Below, piece after piece: positions 1 to 5,454 of a stretch of DNA of 9,917 nucleotides. How positions within the stretch are numbered: the stretch's first letter is position 1; every line of letters begins with the position of its first letter. The DNA comes from Candidatus Pacearchaeota archaeon. GTDB lineage: Archaea; Nanoarchaeota; Nanoarchaeia; Pacearchaeales; GW2011-AR1. Both the position numbers and the translations under genes were made by a program. The notes beneath the pieces were generated by a model. The model saw only the letters and a list, made by a program, of their open reading frames with translations, was not told the origin of the DNA and did no database searches. The stretch is taken from NCBI GenBank assembly GCA_002690445.1, contig NZER01000129.1, forward strand, positions 1-9,917, read 5' to 3'.

Positions 1-135
1 AGTCAAAACCTAAACGCTCACCCTTCCCACAAAAAATTTCGCTCTTGGAATAGAGTGTTTAGTTTGTCAAGAGTGAAATTTTTTCCCACCGCCCCGCCCC
101 AAAAAATTAGTCTGAAAAATTCTTTTTTATTTTTC
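1..135. repeat. Composite intergenic repeat, copy 1 (17-bp-arm hairpin, C-rich tract, A-rich tail)
   Basis: No gene is visible in 1-200. The core is an inverted repeat with arms 31-47 and 68-84 (AAAAAATTTCGCTCTTG against CAAGAGTGAAATTTTTT, one mismatch, 20-nt loop). It is followed by a C-rich tract at 85-100 and by AATTAGT...GAAAAAT at about 105-120. The same order (hairpin, CCCACC, AATTAGT, GAAAAAT) recurs at 6670-6770, so this is a dispersed composite repeat and not a one-off terminator. The first 30 bases (AGTCAAAAC..TAAACGCTCACCC) also resemble the insert in the ATPase gene near 2360-2390. Its function is unknown; a transcription-end or REP-like role is possible. Confidence 0.7.
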
Positions 136-161
136 TTTATAAGTATCGGAGATACTGTAAG
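136..161. repeat. Solo copy of the MITE end: TATA plus palindrome AGTATC-GGA-GATACT
   Basis: TTTATAAG is followed directly by AGTATCGGAGATACT (142-156), a perfect 6-bp inverted repeat around GGA. The 26 bases match 3493-3518, the right end of the inverted-repeat element, at 23 positions. It could be a solo terminus of that element or an operator abutting a TATA box. It lies 40-65 bp upstream of the first gene, so it could affect its expression (inference). Confidence 0.6.
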
Positions 162-171
162 CATTGAAAGT

Positions 172-179
172 TTTATAAA
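172..179 (+). promoter_or_regulatory. TATA box for the pilin-like gene at 201
   Basis: TTTATAAA is centred 25.5 bp before the ATG at 201. This is the usual archaeal TATA-to-start distance and implies a leaderless transcript beginning at or next to the ATG. The same spacing recurs at most genes of the window. Confidence 0.6.
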
Positions 180-200
180 GTTCTATCTTGTTGTTAGATT

Positions 201-914
201 ATGAAAAGAGGGAAGAAAGGTGCGGGCCACTTAGAGATGATCACGGCGTTTGTTTTGTTTTTTACGTTTGTGGTTTTTTTGCTGATTTATATTAAGCCGT
301 ATAAGATTGGGACTTTGCAGGGGAGTGTGGTGGCGGGGTTGCATGATTCTTTTGAAGAGCAGACAGAGACAGAGTTGGTTAGGTTTTTTTTGCAGTCATA
401 TGATCCTGCGGAAGGCACTCCTGATCCTTGTGTTAAAAATAGTTTGGATCAGTCGTGGTTTCAATATGATTTAACAAATAGTTTGGTGAAAGGTGTAAAT
501 GGTCTTGAAAAAGATTCTTTTTTTGATGAGGCATTAAGTGAGTTGCAAATTGGATCAATAGATCGTTATTATTATGTTATGGTTTCTTCTGTTTTTGACG
601 AATCAGATGTGATTGTGGGTTGCGATTTGATGCTTCCTGAGCTGGGAGATATTGATGAGAAGAAGATTATTTCGCATAAGAAGTTGATGAAGATGCATGA
701 TGCTTATTATGGTATTGAGGGGAGTTATGCGGATTTGAAAGAGGAGATGAATTTTCCGGAAGCATATGATTTTTCAATTGTGTCAGATTTGATTACAATG
801 GAGGGGGTGGTGCCGGAGGAGGGGGACATTGTTGCTGAGGATTTTATAGAGGAAGTTTTGTTTTCAGAAGATGGGAGGATTATAAATGAGAGGTTTACTT
901 TGAAGGTGTGGTAG
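201..914 (+). CDS. Type IV prepilin-like membrane-anchored protein (hypothetical)
   Basis: This 237-aa protein has a basic N-terminus ending in Lys-Lys-Gly (residues 5-7), then A-G-H-L-E and a hydrophobic segment at about residues 13-30. Cleavage after Gly7 would put Glu12 at +5, the position typical of archaeal class III (prepilin) signal peptides handled by EppA/PibD-like peptidases. That fits a pilin-like or pseudopilin-like extracytoplasmic protein held by one helix. The rest is acidic and soluble, with two cysteines that could pair outside the cell (Cys77 in DPCVKN and one in VIVGCDLM). I do not recognise a named family for this domain. The ATG is supported by the TATA box at 172-179. 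The next gene encodes a second N-anchored protein and the HerA-like ATPase follows, but the genes have separate promoters, so shared function is only suggested. The stop is TAG, which shows that TAG terminates here. Confidence 0.75.
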   Translation: MKRGKKGAGHLEMITAFVLFFTFVVFLLIYIKPYKIGTLQGSVVAGLHDSFEEQTETELVRFFLQSYDPAEGTPDPCVKNSLDQSWFQYDLTNSLVKGVNGLEKDSFFDEALSELQIGSIDRYYYVMVSSVFDESDVIVGCDLMLPELGDIDEKKIISHKKLMKMHDAYYGIEGSYADLKEEMNFPEAYDFSIVSDLITMEGVVPEEGDIVAEDFIEEVLFSEDGRIINERFTLKVW

Positions 915-931
915 CACCACATTCAGTGGTG
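915..931. other. Small hairpin right after the first gene
   Basis: CACCAC-ATTCA-GTGGTG is a perfect 6-bp stem with a 5-nt loop, starting at the base after the TAG stop. A T-rich stretch follows at about 942-960. It may mark the transcript 3' end. Archaeal termination relies mainly on T-runs, so this is weak evidence for a terminator. Confidence 0.4.
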
Positions 932-963
932 TAGATAGGCGAACTTTGTTTGCTTATTTATAC

Positions 964-1019
964 AGGTGACTTGAAAAAGCAAGACGAGAACAGAGTTCTC
1001 GTCAACATCGGCGTCACCT
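964..1019. repeat. Nested palindrome in the intergenic region
   Basis: Outer arms AGGTGAC (964-970) and GTCACCT (1013-1019) enclose an inner hairpin with a perfect 9-bp stem and 3-nt loop: GACGAGAAC (983-991), AGA, GTTCTCGTC (995-1003). The outer-arms-plus-inner-hairpin design is shared with the elements at 2309-2438, 3371-3514 and 5612-5712, though the sequences differ. Just after it, TTTCGCGCTTTGCGT (about 1020-1035) resembles TTTCGTGCTTTGCGT near 8421-8434. No gene is visible in this gap. Confidence 0.65.
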
Positions 1020-1070
1020 ATTTCGCGCTTTGCGTGATTAAGTAATTCCTGTTTCCCTTGCTGTAGGGGG

Positions 1071-1078
1071 ATAAATAA
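1071..1078 (+). promoter_or_regulatory. TATA-like box for the gene at 1100
   Basis: ATAAATAA is centred 25.5 bp before the ATG at 1100, matching the leaderless spacing seen across the window. Confidence 0.5.
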
Positions 1079-1099
1079 AGGCAGATAAGAAGTGAAAAA

Positions 1100-1540
1100 A
1101 TGAAAAATAATAAAAAAGGATGGATTCGGATTTTGGAAGCGACAATTGCGATTATGTTAGTTAGCGGGGTTTTGCTTGTTACATATTCGCAGAGTGTTGA
1201 TAAGGAAGATATTTCAGAGCGGGTGTATTCTCTTCAGAGAGAGGTTTTGTTGGATATTGCTTTGGAGAGTGGGTTGAGACAGAATGTTTTGGATGTTGTG
1301 TCTGGTGACGAGGATGATGAGAACTTGGAGGATTTGAATGATTTTGCAAGGACTAAGATTCCTGCGGCTTTTGTGTCGCGTATAAGGGTTTGTGATCTGG
1401 GGGATCATTGTAAGCCGTTGTATGATGATGTGATAGCTACGATAGATAAGGATGTTTTTGTTGAGGATATTGTGATTGCTGGGCAGTATGATAATTATGC
1501 ACCTAAAAAGGTGCGGTTGTTTATTTGGGAGGCGGGGTGA
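1100..1540 (+). CDS. Small N-anchored pilin-like protein (hypothetical)
   Basis: The 146-aa protein begins with a basic stretch and Lys-Lys-Gly (residues 5-7). W-I-R-I-L-E follows, then a hydrophobic helix at about residues 14-28 (ATIAIMLVSGVLLVTY). Glu13 sits at +6 if cleavage follows Gly7, one residue off the classical prepilin spacing, so processing is uncertain and it may simply be a signal anchor. The exported part is acidic and helical near residues 33-90. It has a Cys-x5-Cys pair (CDLGDHC) that could form a disulfide outside the cell. I know of no named family. The preceding gene encodes a similarly anchored protein, so the two may be minor pilins or parts of one surface structure (inference). 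A T-run follows the stop. Confidence 0.72.
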   Translation: MKNNKKGWIRILEATIAIMLVSGVLLVTYSQSVDKEDISERVYSLQREVLLDIALESGLRQNVLDVVSGDEDDENLEDLNDFARTKIPAAFVSRIRVCDLGDHCKPLYDDVIATIDKDVFVEDIVIAGQYDNYAPKKVRLFIWEAG

Positions 1541-1558
1541 TTTTTTGTTTGTTTTTTA
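1541..1558 (+). terminator. T-rich terminator after the second gene
   Basis: Two T6 runs (1541-1546 and 1552-1557) begin immediately after the TGA stop at 1538-1540. Archaeal RNA polymerase terminates at such T-tracts without needing a hairpin. Confidence 0.5.
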
Positions 1559-1583
1559 TTGGATTTCATTCTTGCTTTAACTC

Positions 1584-1601
1584 CAAGACGCAAGCGTCTT
1601 G
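1584..1601. repeat. 18-bp near-perfect palindrome
   Basis: CAAGACGC-AA-GCGTCTTG has a perfect 8-bp stem around a 2-base centre. It lies in the 209-bp gap between the second gene and the ATPase gene and is unlike the other repeats. The tight symmetry would fit a dimeric regulator site or a cruciform; no partner can be named. Downstream, CATCGTAAAATGC (1642-1654) recurs inverted at 3268-3280. Confidence 0.5.
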
Positions 1602-1670
1602 TTGTTCTAAAAAATTTAGTAAGTCCTAATTCATTCTCCCACATCGTAAAATGCTGAATGTATCTGGTTC

Positions 1671-1707
1671 AGAAAAATCGCGAAATAAGAGGATTTGACT
1701 GGCGTAC
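1671..1707 (+). repeat. Dispersed repeat AGAAAAATCG...GGATTTGAC(C/T)GGCG, copy 1
   Basis: AGAAAAATCG, about ten A/T-rich bases and then GGATTTGACTGGCG are shared with 6761-6802 on the same strand and with 6555-6600 on the opposite strand. Here the repeat sits about 15 bp upstream of the TATA box of the ATPase gene, so it could be a regulatory element or just a gene remnant. The inverted copy lies inside a pseudogene reading frame. Confidence 0.55.
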
Positions 1708-1720
1708 TAACTCATAAAAA

Positions 1721-1728
1721 TATAAAAA
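1721..1728 (+). promoter_or_regulatory. TATA box for the HerA-like ATPase gene
   Basis: TATAAAAA is centred 25.5 bp before the ATG at 1750. An ATG at 1736 is in another frame and too close to the box to be the start. Confidence 0.55.
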
Positions 1729-1749
1729 GCCAGTTATGTTTGTTGATTT

Positions 1750-3192
1750 ATGCCATTTGATGTGATAGTTGGACGTGATGAAAGTGATAAGAAGTTGTTT
1801 GGGAAGAAGGGGTTGGCTTATGTTGGGAAAAGTTATGTGACAATGGGGAATTTGACTTCGCTTAGTAATCCGATTTTTTTAGATGTGGCAAGGAGTCATG
1901 TGATTTTGGTGGCAGGGAAGAGGGGATCTGGGAAGTCATATACTTTGGGAGCAATTGCAGAAGCGATCTCTGATTTGAAAAAGGAAGCTGCAGGGAATAT
2001 TGCGCCGTTGATTTTTGATACAATGGGAATTTTTTGGACAATGAAATATAAAAATGAAAAAGACAGGGAGCTGTTGGAAGAGTGGGGGTTGGGAGCTAAG
2101 AATGTGCCTGTTAAGGTTTTTGCTCCGTTTGGTTATTTTCAGGAGTATAAAGAAAAGGGGATTGATGTTGATGCTGAGTTTGCGATTAAGATTTCTGAAT
2201 TAGAGGCAAGTGACTGGATTTCGCTTTTTGAGCTGGAGTTTACAGAGCCGATTGCTGTTGTTATTGAAAGTGTGATTGGGGAGTTGAAGGGGGGTGGGGA
2301 TGGTGGTGGAAGCAAACGACCCAATTCACGATCTGGTTTTGTTAGTGATAGTGAGGTAGTCAAAACTAAATCGCTCACCCACCCACCCAAAAATAGTGAT
2401 GTTGTGAAGGCAACATCAAATTCTAAGTCGTTTGCTTCTGGCTACAGCCTTGATGATATCCGGAAAATGATTGGGATGGTGGCGGGGGTGTCGCAGGATG
2501 TTAAAAATTCTGCTGTGGCTTTGTTTGATGCAGCTGAGACATGGAAGGTTTTTTCTGAGGAAAAGGGGACTGCGATTAGGGATTTAGTAAATGCAGGAAC
2601 TACAACTGTTGTTGATTTATCTATGTATGCTTCTACTGGGAATTTTAATGTGAGGGGTTTGATAATTGGACTTGTTTCTAAGAGGTTGTTTGATGAGAGG
2701 ATGGCAGCGAGGAAGAATGAGGAGATTCAGGCAGTTCAGCACGGGTTGGATTATGCGCAGTTTAATATTAAGAGGGAGATGCCGATTGTCTGGATTTTTA
2801 TTGACGAGGCGCACGAGTTTTTGCCGAAGGAGGGGGAGACGCCGGCAAGTGCTGCTTTGGTTCAGCTGCTGCGGGAGGGGAGGCAGCCCGGGATTTCCTT
2901 GGTTTTAGCAACACAGCAGCCGGGCAAGATTCATACTGATGCGATGACTCAGTCAGATATTGTTATTTCTCATAGGGTAACTGCTGAGCAGGATGTGAAG
3001 GCGTTGAATGAGATTATGCAGTCTTATTTTTATGAGAGTATTAATCAGAAGTTGAATGAGCTGCCGAGGTTGAAAGGGAGTGCGTTGATTCTTGATGATA
3101 ATTCAGAAAGGATTTATCCGATGAGGGTGAGGCCGAGGTTTACTTGGCATGGGGGGGAGGCGCCGACAGCGGTGAAGGGTGGGGAGTTGTGA
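1750..3192 (+). CDS. HerA/DUF87-family ATPase with an in-frame insert
   Basis: This 480-aa P-loop ATPase belongs to the HerA/FtsK-like group, hexameric motors that pump DNA (as HerA with NurA in end resection) or act in membrane-linked export. Walker A is GKRGSGKS at residues 56-63. Walker B is IVWIFIDEAHEF with Asp352-Glu353. A conserved ATQQPGK block starts at residue 387 and is followed by SDIVISHRVTAEQD, the usual HerA-family C-terminal signature. No full N-terminal HAS barrel is evident, so it is the shorter archaeal type and not certainly HerA itself. No nurA or mre11/rad50 neighbour is visible, and the upstream genes encode pilin-like proteins, so its substrate is open. Residues about 187-230 (low complexity, rich in Ser, Lys, Pro and Asn) interrupt the region between a helix ending in VIESVIGELK and a helix starting GYSLDDIRKMI. 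They are encoded by a palindromic element. The frame stays open, so the protein is probably functional with an exposed loop. Confidence 0.85.
   Translation: MPFDVIVGRDESDKKLFGKKGLAYVGKSYVTMGNLTSLSNPIFLDVARSHVILVAGKRGSGKSYTLGAIAEAISDLKKEAAGNIAPLIFDTMGIFWTMKYKNEKDRELLEEWGLGAKNVPVKVFAPFGYFQEYKEKGIDVDAEFAIKISELEASDWISLFELEFTEPIAVVIESVIGELKGGGDGGGSKRPNSRSGFVSDSEVVKTKSLTHPPKNSDVVKATSNSKSFASGYSLDDIRKMIGMVAGVSQDVKNSAVALFDAAETWKVFSEEKGTAIRDLVNAGTTTVVDLSMYASTGNFNVRGLIIGLVSKRLFDERMAARKNEEIQAVQHGLDYAQFNIKREMPIVWIFIDEAHEFLPKEGETPASAALVQLLREGRQPGISLVLATQQPGKIHTDAMTQSDIVISHRVTAEQDVKALNEIMQSYFYESINQKLNELPRLKGSALILDDNSERIYPMRVRPRFTWHGGEAPTAVKGGEL
2309..2438. repeat. Palindromic element inserted in frame within the ATPase gene
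   Basis: Perfect 12-bp terminal inverted repeats GAAGCAAACGAC (2309-2320) and GTCGTTTGCTTC (2427-2438) bound about 130 bp. Inside are an inner hairpin GATGTTG/CAACATC (2399-2418) and a C-rich CACCCACCCACCC tract. On the + strand it reads through as PNSRSGF...EVVKTKS...THPPKN. This resembles the start of the repeat protein at 9668 (NSRFGF, then PPTHPQ and VKSKS). The central AAATCGCTCACCC is shared with intergenic copies near 1-25, 6657-6667 and 8406-8417. No target duplication is clear. Confidence 0.7.
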
Positions 3193-3199
3193 TTTTTTT
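3193..3199 (+). terminator. T7 run after the ATPase gene
   Basis: A run of seven T starts directly after the TGA stop (3190-3192) and is followed by TGTTTGTG. It is a plausible archaeal terminator. The rest of 3193-3370 holds no convincing gene; it includes the inverted copy of CATCGTAAAATGC at 3268-3280. Confidence 0.45.
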
Positions 3200-3370
3200 G
3201 TGTTTGTGATAAATATTAATTGCAAATTCCCGATGTTCTATTTAGCATTTTACTTATTATTAATTATGCATTTTACGATGCAAGAAAAGGTATTGGATAT
3301 TAATAAAAATGTGTGCGAGAGCGAAAGCCGACAAGGCGGAGCTCGAGTTGAAGTTTGATTTGGATTAGGG

Positions 3371-3514
3371 AGTATCTCCGATGAGTTTTTACTATTTTGG
3401 AATTCACATACCCACTAACATTTCGTCTACGACGAAAAACCAGCCCTATCCCCCCTCCCCAACCCCCCCAAATTCAGGAATTCCAAAATTCATTTATAAA
3501 CATCGGAGATACTG
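3371..3514. mobile_element. MITE-like element with about 35-bp terminal inverted repeats
   Basis: The left arm 3371-3405 and right arm 3478-3513 are imperfect inverted repeats. Their outer 13 bp (AGTATCTCCGATG / CATCGGAGATACT) and inner 11 bp (TTTTGGAATTC / GAATTCCAAAA) are perfect. Direct repeats TTAGGG flank it (3365-3370 and 3515-3520) and may be a 6-bp target duplication. The interior has a hairpin TTTCGTC-TAC-GACGAAA (3421-3437) and a C-rich tract (3450-3469). There is no ORF, so movement would need a transposase supplied elsewhere. The right arm contains TTTATAAA (3493-3500), and its last 26 bp recur at 136-161. No other feature is seen in 3521-3572. Confidence 0.65.
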
Positions 3515-3572
3515 TTAGGGAGGAAATCCTTAAAAACATTGAATTCTTGTTAAGTTTGCCCAAAATTATTTT

Positions 3573-5000
3573 TTAACCCTTAACAACGCCCAGCGGTCTT
3601 AATTTTGCAATGATTTTTGTGATGCCGGTTTGGTCTGAGACGCGGACAACTTCGTCAACATCTTTGTAGGCTTGGGGTGCTTCTTCGCTGATTCCTTTTG
3701 GTGAGCCAGCTTCTATTTCAATTCCTTTTTGTTTGAGTTCTGACTTGATTTGTTCTGGGTTTAATGTTCTGATTGCTTGTGAGCGGGACATGACTCTGCC
3801 TGCTCCGTGGGCTGTGCTTCCCCAGCTTTGCTCTTCTGCTTTTTTTGTTCCAACTAAGAGGTAGGATGCAGTTCCCATGCTTCCTGGGATGATAACTGGC
3901 TGACCGATTTTTTTGTAGATGAGCGGGATTTCTTTTCTGCCCGGGCCGAAGGCACGGGTTGCGCCTTTTCTGTGGACGCAGACATTTTGTTTTTTTCTGT
4001 TAACTATGTGGTCTTCGAATTTTGCAACATTGTGGCAGACATCGTAAATAAGATGGTTTTTGTTTTTTGGAAAATGTCTTTTTATAATTTGGCGGATGTG
4101 GTGCATGATCATTTGCCTGTTGCAAAAGGCGAAGTTGATTGCGCAGTTCATTGCTGAGATGTATTTTTGTCCGAGTTGTGAGCTAATTGGGGCGTGGACA
4201 AGTTCTCGATCTGGGAGTTTTGATATGTCTGTGTTTTGCTCCATGAGTTTTATGTAGTCGCTTGCTACTTGGTGGCCGAGTCCGCGGGAGCCGCAGTGAA
4301 TCATGATTACGATTGTGTCTTTTTCTATTTGAAAAGTTTGGGCTGTTTTTTGGTCGAGGATATTTTCTACTTTTTGAATTTCTATGAAATGGTTACCTGC
4401 TCCGAGGGTGCCGAGCTGGGGTTTTCCGCGGGCTTTTGCTCTTTGGGAAACATCTGCGGGGTTTGCGGGGGATATTTTCCCGTATTCTTCGCAGACTTCT
4501 AAATCGTCTCTGGTTCCGTAGTTGTTTTCAACTGCCCATTCTGCGCCTTTTGTCAGAACTTCGTCAAGATCTTCGTCTGATAATCTTTCTTTATGTCCTC
4601 TGCCAACTCCGGACGGGATTGTTCGTTTAAAGTCGTGGAGAATTGTTTTGAGTTTTGGCTGGAAGTCTTTTACTGGAATGTTGGTTGCTAAGATTCTGAC
4701 TCCGCAGTTAATGTCGTAGCCGACTCCGCCTGGTGAGATTATTCCTTTGTTTAAGTCGAATGCAGCTACTCCGCCGATTGGGAAGCCGTAGCCCTGGTGG
4801 GCGTCTGGCATGGCGATGCTTGCCTTGATTATTCCGGGAAGTTTGGCTACATTTTGAATCTGTTTTATTGTTATATCTTTTTTCATGTCAGCTAGGAGTT
4901 TTTCAGATGCAAAGATTATTCCGGGGACTTGCATAGCTCCAGCTTTTTCTATTTCCCATTTTACTTCTGATATTTTTTTTATGTTTTGCATTTTATACAT
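3573..5000 (-). CDS. rtcB: RNA-splicing ligase RtcB
   Basis: RtcB joins a 2',3'-cyclic phosphate (or 3'-phosphate) RNA end to a 5'-OH end using GTP and Mn2+. In archaea it ligates tRNA halves after intron excision and repairs cleaved RNA. The 475 aa match the length of intein-free archaeal enzymes. Family signatures appear in order: MPDAHQGYGFPIGG (64-77), GGVGYDINCGVR (91-102), GAGNHFIE (200-207), HCGSRGLGHQ (235-244), YDVCHN (319-324), HRKGATRA (343-350) and GSTAHGAGRVMSRS (394-407). Expected metal ligands are Asp96, Cys99, His204, His235 and His323. His398 is the expected guanylylation residue. By family knowledge these equal D95, C98, H203, H234, H329 and H404 of the Pyrococcus enzyme. 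The ATG overlaps the archease stop (ATGTATAA, 8 bp), indicating translational coupling; a second in-frame ATG at 4991 is possible. No intein or insert is seen. Confidence 0.96.
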   Translation of the reverse strand: MYKMQNIKKISEVKWEIEKAGAMQVPGIIFASEKLLADMKKDITIKQIQNVAKLPGIIKASIAMPDAHQGYGFPIGGVAAFDLNKGIISPGGVGYDINCGVRILATNIPVKDFQPKLKTILHDFKRTIPSGVGRGHKERLSDEDLDEVLTKGAEWAVENNYGTRDDLEVCEEYGKISPANPADVSQRAKARGKPQLGTLGAGNHFIEIQKVENILDQKTAQTFQIEKDTIVIMIHCGSRGLGHQVASDYIKLMEQNTDISKLPDRELVHAPISSQLGQKYISAMNCAINFAFCNRQMIMHHIRQIIKRHFPKNKNHLIYDVCHNVAKFEDHIVNRKKQNVCVHRKGATRAFGPGRKEIPLIYKKIGQPVIIPGSMGTASYLLVGTKKAEEQSWGSTAHGAGRVMSRSQAIRTLNPEQIKSELKQKGIEIEAGSPKGISEEAPQAYKDVDEVVRVSDQTGITKIIAKLRPLGVVKG

Positions 5001-5415
5001 CTAATACAACTTGGCAGGTGTATTTATCTTTTTGTTTTTTGATAAACATCTGGCTGTAGGTGACTGCTTTGACATTATTTGTGAATTTGTATTTTGATGC
5101 CTTGTCTCCTGTGATTTCAGCAATTAATTTGTATTGACTTGTTTTGTCTTGGGTTATTTTGATTTTTTTTATTTTGCTGAGCAGGAAGTTTTCTGAGTCA
5201 AGTAGGAAGAGGAATTCTTCGAGGAAATTGTAAAGCAGGGCTTCGTGGTCTTTTCCTTGCACTGAAATTTCCTTTTTTATTTTTTCTTTGATATTAATTT
5301 TTTCTGTAATTACTTCTTTGAGTACTTCTGCTGAAGAGGAAAATGCTTTTTCTAATGTTTCTCCGGATGCTTGGAATTTTATGTCTGCTGTGTGAGGGAG
5401 GAATTTGTGCGGCAT
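4993..5415 (-). CDS. Archease (RtcB activator)
   Basis: Archease is a small metal-binding protein that speeds RtcB guanylylation and restores turnover. It is often encoded beside rtcB, as here, where the stop codon overlaps the rtcB start. The 140 aa fit the family. The N-terminus MPHKFLPHTADIKFQA carries the signature H-T-A-D, with Asp11 as an expected metal ligand. A second acidic ligand near the C-terminus is present in VVLDV (Asp139). Central blocks with alternating charged and hydrophobic residues fit the beta-alpha archease fold. A TATA-like box lies at 5437-5444, so the archease-rtcB pair can be transcribed separately from ogg upstream (39-bp gap). Confidence 0.92.
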   Translation of the reverse strand: MPHKFLPHTADIKFQASGETLEKAFSSSAEVLKEVITEKINIKEKIKKEISVQGKDHEALLYNFLEEFLFLLDSENFLLSKIKKIKITQDKTSQYKLIAEITGDKASKYKFTNNVKAVTYSQMFIKKQKDKYTCQVVLDV

Positions 5416-5436
5416 TGTTTTTTTAAGAAGTTGTGG

Positions 5437-5444
5437 TTTAATAG
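5437..5444 (-). promoter_or_regulatory. TATA-like box for archease-rtcB
   Basis: On the minus strand CTATTAAA is centred 25.5 bp before the archease ATG (5415), the spacing seen for other genes here. It is weaker than TTTATAAA. Confidence 0.4.
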
Positions 5445-5454
5445 GTTTTTGGGT

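Noticed and set aside
2617..2908. Open frames on both strands inside the ATPase gene, one rich in Arg/Gly
   Set aside because: They overlap the Walker B region of the real gene and show only compositional shadows.
3293..3345. Possible tRNA or structured RNA in GC-richer sequence before the MITE
   Set aside because: No cloverleaf, T-loop or anticodon arm could be drawn.
3972..4719. Several + strand open frames within rtcB
   Set aside because: They are antisense shadows of a highly conserved gene, with no promoter or recognisable protein features.
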